A stretch of DNA of 64,000 bases from Massilia frigida. Its GTDB lineage: Bacteria > Pseudomonadota > Gammaproteobacteria > Burkholderiales > Burkholderiaceae_D. The position numbers and the translations under genes were made by a program. The notes under the pieces are model-generated. The model searched no databases, was not told the origin of the DNA, and saw only the letters and a program-made list of their open reading frames with translations. The stretch is taken from positions 30,629 through 94,628 of the forward strand of contig NZ_WHJG01000031.1 in NCBI RefSeq assembly GCF_011682175.1, written 5' to 3'. Of the stretch, positions 61,098 to 64,000 are shown piece by piece; within the stretch, counting starts at the first letter, position 1; each line of letters begins with the position of its first letter.

Positions 61098-62519
61098 CTA
61101 TCGTTCGATTTTAGTTACAGCGCATTTCGCCCCAATCGTCGGCGCGTAGCGATTGAGCCGGGTCAGGGCCGCCGTCACGGCCGGCCGCTTGTGCTTGACG
61201 ATCGGCGAGCCGAGCGCCTTGAGCGCGGTTTCCACCGCGCTGGCCCTCTCTATGTAGCCTTCCACCACAAAATCGGAACTGGCTTTGGTCAGATCTGCAT
61301 TCTGCTGCGCAAGTTGGACCTCGAGCGCGCGCTGTGGGTCGCCGTCCGGCGCTGCAGCCAGCGCAGCCTTAGAAGTGAGCAAATCCGTCGCTTTCAAAAT
61401 GAGCTCTGCCCGACATTGACCTTCCAGCGAGATTTTGACCGGCTTCACTATATCCTTTGACGTGGCAATATCCTGCTTCCATTCAGGATCGCTTTCAAAT
61501 TCTTTCGACAGCGCCGTCAGCGTATCGGATCGCCGCTGCAAGCGGATCAGGCTGGATTCGAAATGGTCCAGCAACGACTGTGCGCCGCCTTTTTCTTCGG
61601 CCCCGGTTGCGCCCAGTGGATTGCCTGCCAGATAGCGCTCGGCCGGAACGATGTTCTGCCATTTGGTCAGTTTCTCAATGACCTCATTCGCATTTGCACC
61701 CTGCAAGTCGACCAGCATCTTGGAACGGGCGATCGTGCGTGAGGCGGCGGCCAGTCCAGGCTCATTGTAGTAGCGCACGGCTTCCCCCGCCTCCTGCAGG
61801 CCGGCTACGGTGGAACATAAGCCGTGGTAGCGAATCCCATCCTTGACGGCCGCTTCGAGCGGATAACCGACTAAGCTGTCCTTGCGTGCGAGCAGGATCT
61901 GTTCGTACGCAGTGCGCCGGCGCGAATCGATACCGGCGACGACCACCTGGATCGCAGCATTGGCAAAGAATGCCTGGCTGTACTCCGCACGGTAGCCGCT
62001 GGCCATGCCGGCAATGCCAGCGAGCAGCTTGGAACGATCGATGTTGGTGACTATCGTCGCGGCAACAGACGAACCGGTGGCTGTAAGTCCGGTGAGGAAA
62101 CTGACGTTCGCCTGCTTCTTTTGCAGCAGCGTTTTAAAATCATTGCAGCGCTGGTCCGAGGCACCGAGGATGCGTTCCTGGATTTCGTTGCGGCGGGCAC
62201 GTCCGACGTCACCCGTATTCCGGTTCAGTTCGGCGAAGTCGCGGAAGGTCCCATCGATTTCGGCAGCTGCAGCATCGTCGTCCCTCATTTGTTCGAGCGC
62301 GCTCATCTTATGGATTTTGCGTACACGCCCTTCCGTTCCGCGAATCAACGACACAAGATTGATCGGCTCAAACTTGGCGCGTTCGACCAGCTGAAATGCG
62401 GAGTGTTTGTCCGCGTATTTGTCGTAATCGTCATCGGTGGTGCTGCAGGCGGCAAGCACCAGGCAAAGCAGGAGAGGAGCAAGTTTCACGGGCACTTTCA
62501 GGCAAGATTGGAAATGCAT
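61098..62519 (-). CDS. Large lipoprotein of unknown function
   Basis: 473 residues with lipobox LVLAAC (Cys about residue 25). The mature protein is mostly helical (residues 40-450), with no transmembrane segment apart from a short glycine-rich apolar stretch (GLTATGSSVAATIVTN). No family recognised. Its ATG overlaps the stop of the upstream lipoprotein hydrolase (TGATG), so the two are translated together and probably work together. Confidence 0.65.
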   Translation of the reverse strand: MHFQSCLKVPVKLAPLLLCLVLAACSTTDDDYDKYADKHSAFQLVERAKFEPINLVSLIRGTEGRVRKIHKMSALEQMRDDDAAAAEIDGTFRDFAELNRNTGDVGRARRNEIQERILGASDQRCNDFKTLLQKKQANVSFLTGLTATGSSVAATIVTNIDRSKLLAGIAGMASGYRAEYSQAFFANAAIQVVVAGIDSRRRTAYEQILLARKDSLVGYPLEAAVKDGIRYHGLCSTVAGLQEAGEAVRYYNEPGLAAASRTIARSKMLVDLQGANANEVIEKLTKWQNIVPAERYLAGNPLGATGAEEKGGAQSLLDHFESSLIRLQRRSDTLTALSKEFESDPEWKQDIATSKDIVKPVKISLEGQCRAELILKATDLLTSKAALAAAPDGDPQRALEVQLAQQNADLTKASSDFVVEGYIERASAVETALKALGSPIVKHKRPAVTAALTRLNRYAPTIGAKCAVTKIER

Positions 62520-63637
62520 CAGTTTGCAAAGACTTCAGGTGAACAACTGTTGGCGACACGCTTTCGGAGGTCGACCAGGCCGAACATACATGTCGTCAGG
62601 TCATCATTGGCGAAGTAGTGTGACAAGCCATGTTTTGCGCCGTGCGTAAATTCAAATGCGCGCAGGCGAAAATTCTTCCTGTCCATCTTGATCTGGCGGC
62701 GCACATAGTCGACATCGCTGCCAAGGTTTGACGCGCCATACATTTCGGCGGGGAACAGGCCAAGTTTCGAGGTCGCAAAGTCGCTTCGATTGATACCGGC
62801 AAACAGCTCCACCGGATGCCTCGTTAGCTGCTCGTTGAGGTCGCAATCGAGATGACCGTTACCGATTGCCGGTGCAAACGCCGCAATTTTGATCGATCGT
62901 ATATGCGGATTGTGCAGGGGCGCGGCCTGCGTGCCGTAGATATGCCTGTCAAAGACAGGATCGGCCAGCGCCGACAGAACAACGCCGATGCCGCGCGAGT
63001 GCGTGACGAAGCGTACATCCACGTCCTTGTCGACGCCATTGAGGATAGTGCGCAATCCATGAATGCCGGCCCTGTTCGAATAGGTCAGCGCCTTGCGCCA
63101 GAAGCTCACCGCTGTCATCTCCCACAGCCCATCACGGCGGGGATCGAGCCCGTCCCAGAATACTTCAAGCAGCGCTGCCTGTTCGCGGACGGCCGGATCG
63201 ATGCGCGCGTTCATCAGGCCAAAGTTAGCTGCGGCGAAGCTGAAATCGTTGTTGAAGCCGTGTACGAGCACAATCAGCATTTTTTTCGATTCCAAACGCT
63301 TGTTCAGCCGGGTAATGATGTCGTTTGTAACCGACATTTCCAGCGGTGCGTAGAGTTTGACACCCTTGCCTTCCAACGCGGTCAGCTGAAATCCATTGCC
63401 GAGAAGAGGCTCCCAGAAGGGCTGCCGATAATCCACCCAGTCGATCAGGTCTGTCGTGCGGGGATAGATGTTTCCATCCTGATCGAACACGACGCGCAGA
63501 GCACTGCTCTCGGGCGCGTCAGCATAATCGCCAGGTGGAATGAGGTGGGTTCCAGCGCAGCCACCAAGGACTGCGGCGGCGACAAGGGAAGCAAGGCGCG
63601 CTACGGCGCGGCCCTTGGTATAACGCGCCAGTTCCAT
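62519..63637 (-). CDS. Lipoprotein with alpha/beta hydrolase domain
   Basis: 372 residues with lipobox AVLGGC. The hydrolase part has LIVLVHGFNNDFSFAAANFG (oxyanion region) and the elbow VTHSRGIGVVLSAL, a T-x-S-x-G variant of G-x-S-x-G. The possible partner histidine is in EFTHGAKHGLSHYFAND. This style matches DUF900-like or lipase-like proteins. It leads a two-gene operon with the large lipoprotein; both should be anchored in the envelope. Substrate unknown. Confidence 0.7.
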   Translation of the reverse strand: MELARYTKGRAVARLASLVAAAVLGGCAGTHLIPPGDYADAPESSALRVVFDQDGNIYPRTTDLIDWVDYRQPFWEPLLGNGFQLTALEGKGVKLYAPLEMSVTNDIITRLNKRLESKKMLIVLVHGFNNDFSFAAANFGLMNARIDPAVREQAALLEVFWDGLDPRRDGLWEMTAVSFWRKALTYSNRAGIHGLRTILNGVDKDVDVRFVTHSRGIGVVLSALADPVFDRHIYGTQAAPLHNPHIRSIKIAAFAPAIGNGHLDCDLNEQLTRHPVELFAGINRSDFATSKLGLFPAEMYGASNLGSDVDYVRRQIKMDRKNFRLRAFEFTHGAKHGLSHYFANDDLTTCMFGLVDLRKRVANSCSPEVFAN

Positions 63638-63938
63638 AAATTCTCCTTAGTTATATTTCTAATTCGGAGTCATTTGCTGTGGAACTATTCTGGATGAAAT
63701 AAATGCCAAAAATCTAACGAATTGTCACTTTTGCACAAATTGCGCATTTACCCAAATCGCATTGATACGCTCGGCACCCAGTCGACGGTCCGACTGACAA
63801 CTGCCGCGCTGTCTCAACGGCTGCCACTCGCCGATCCGGCACAGCATGACTGACGTATCCAGTCGCGCAGCACCTAGGAGTCTGCGCGGCAGAAACTTGA
63901 TATCATCCATGTCAACCGAGCAAACGCATTTTTGACCG
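63638..63938. other. Leader of the lipoprotein operon and probable insertion-sequence end
   Basis: 301 bp. The first about 80 bp are AT-rich (promoter side of the lipoprotein operon). The last part must contain the left end of the insertion sequence that starts its transposase at 63939. I could not fix the terminal inverted repeat because its partner is outside the window. A short open frame on the minus strand (63725-63910) is not supported. Confidence 0.4.
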
Positions 63939-64000
63939 ATGACATCAAGCTATCTTCCCTACGAGCCGCAGCAGCAAATGCTGCTGCCCCACGCACTGCA
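63939..64000 (+). mobile_element. Start of an IS1182-family-like transposase gene (cut by window edge)
   Basis: ATG 63939 opens a frame reading MTSSYLPYEPQQQMLLPHAL up to the last base. The motif S-Y-x-P-Y-x-P-x-Q-Q-x-L-L-P is the usual N-terminus of IS1182-family DDE transposases. Only 20 codons are visible, so the family is a judgement from this motif. Confidence 0.6.

Overview
The window is about 64 kb of GC-rich, densely packed bacterial DNA. Gene content and protein style suggest a free-living betaproteobacterium of the Oxalobacteraceae (Massilia/Duganella/Janthinobacterium type). The pointers are many TonB-dependent receptors and lipoproteins, large PAS-rich sensor kinases, LysR/XylR regulation and a type VI secretion accessory protein. 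This placement is inference from gene style; no rRNA or other marker gene is present. I see no tRNA, rRNA or CRISPR array.

Layout. 1-966: the end of a DUF3540 (type VI secretion accessory) gene and a small membrane protein. 1163-6494: a leftward, fully overlapping five-gene biosynthetic operon (FabH-like ketosynthase, NAD-dependent epimerase/reductase with a G8-tract frameshift, metallo-beta-lactamase hydrolase, F390-synthetase-related adenylate-forming enzyme, ATP-grasp ligase). 6817-9089: aldose 1-epimerase and its XylR-type regulator. 9461-19591: an NHL-repeat lipoprotein, hydrolases, two LysR regulators with divergent targets (MFS exporter; periplasmic metallo-beta-lactamase) and several small secreted proteins. 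19555-22242: gluconokinase with a LacI-type operator, three 130-bp repeats each carrying a perfect DnaA box, and a YbjQ/YbjQ-like/M48 peptidase operon. 22728-28020: two convergent TonB-dependent receptors. 28262-30645: an RsbQ hydrolase coupled to a PAS hybrid histidine kinase. 30649-40733: a PAP2 phosphatase, a beta-propeller-like protein, and a leftward cluster of TonB receptor, fatty-acid desaturase, broken PhnD-like protein, small protein, DUF362-SRPBCC protein, SDR and SRPBCC protein.

41175-44876 encodes the most striking product, a 1233-residue protein. It joins an N-terminal DUF4157 (HExxH) module, typical of extracellular-contractile-injection and polymorphic-toxin cargo, to a C-terminal domain. 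The H-D-Q-C pattern of that domain fits a clan CE (Ulp1/SENP-like) cysteine protease. After it come a conserved membrane protein, a DUF3857/transglutaminase protein with a clear terminator, and a degraded accessory stretch (47773-50088) with a frameshifted gene. 50089-56456 is a 1826-residue multi-PAS hybrid kinase coupled by an ATGA overlap to a REC-GGDEF diguanylate cyclase. From 56453 to the end are a solute-binding protein, lipoprotein hydrolases, a broken WYL regulator next to an acetyltransferase-like fragment, an AT-richer orphan gene, about 1.1 kb without a clear gene, a two-gene lipoprotein operon, and the first codons of an IS1182-like transposase at the right edge.

Gene starts were moved from the longest open frame where ATGA overlaps, ribosome-binding sites or signal peptides decided the case. 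All functions are assigned by reading motifs; no database search was run.
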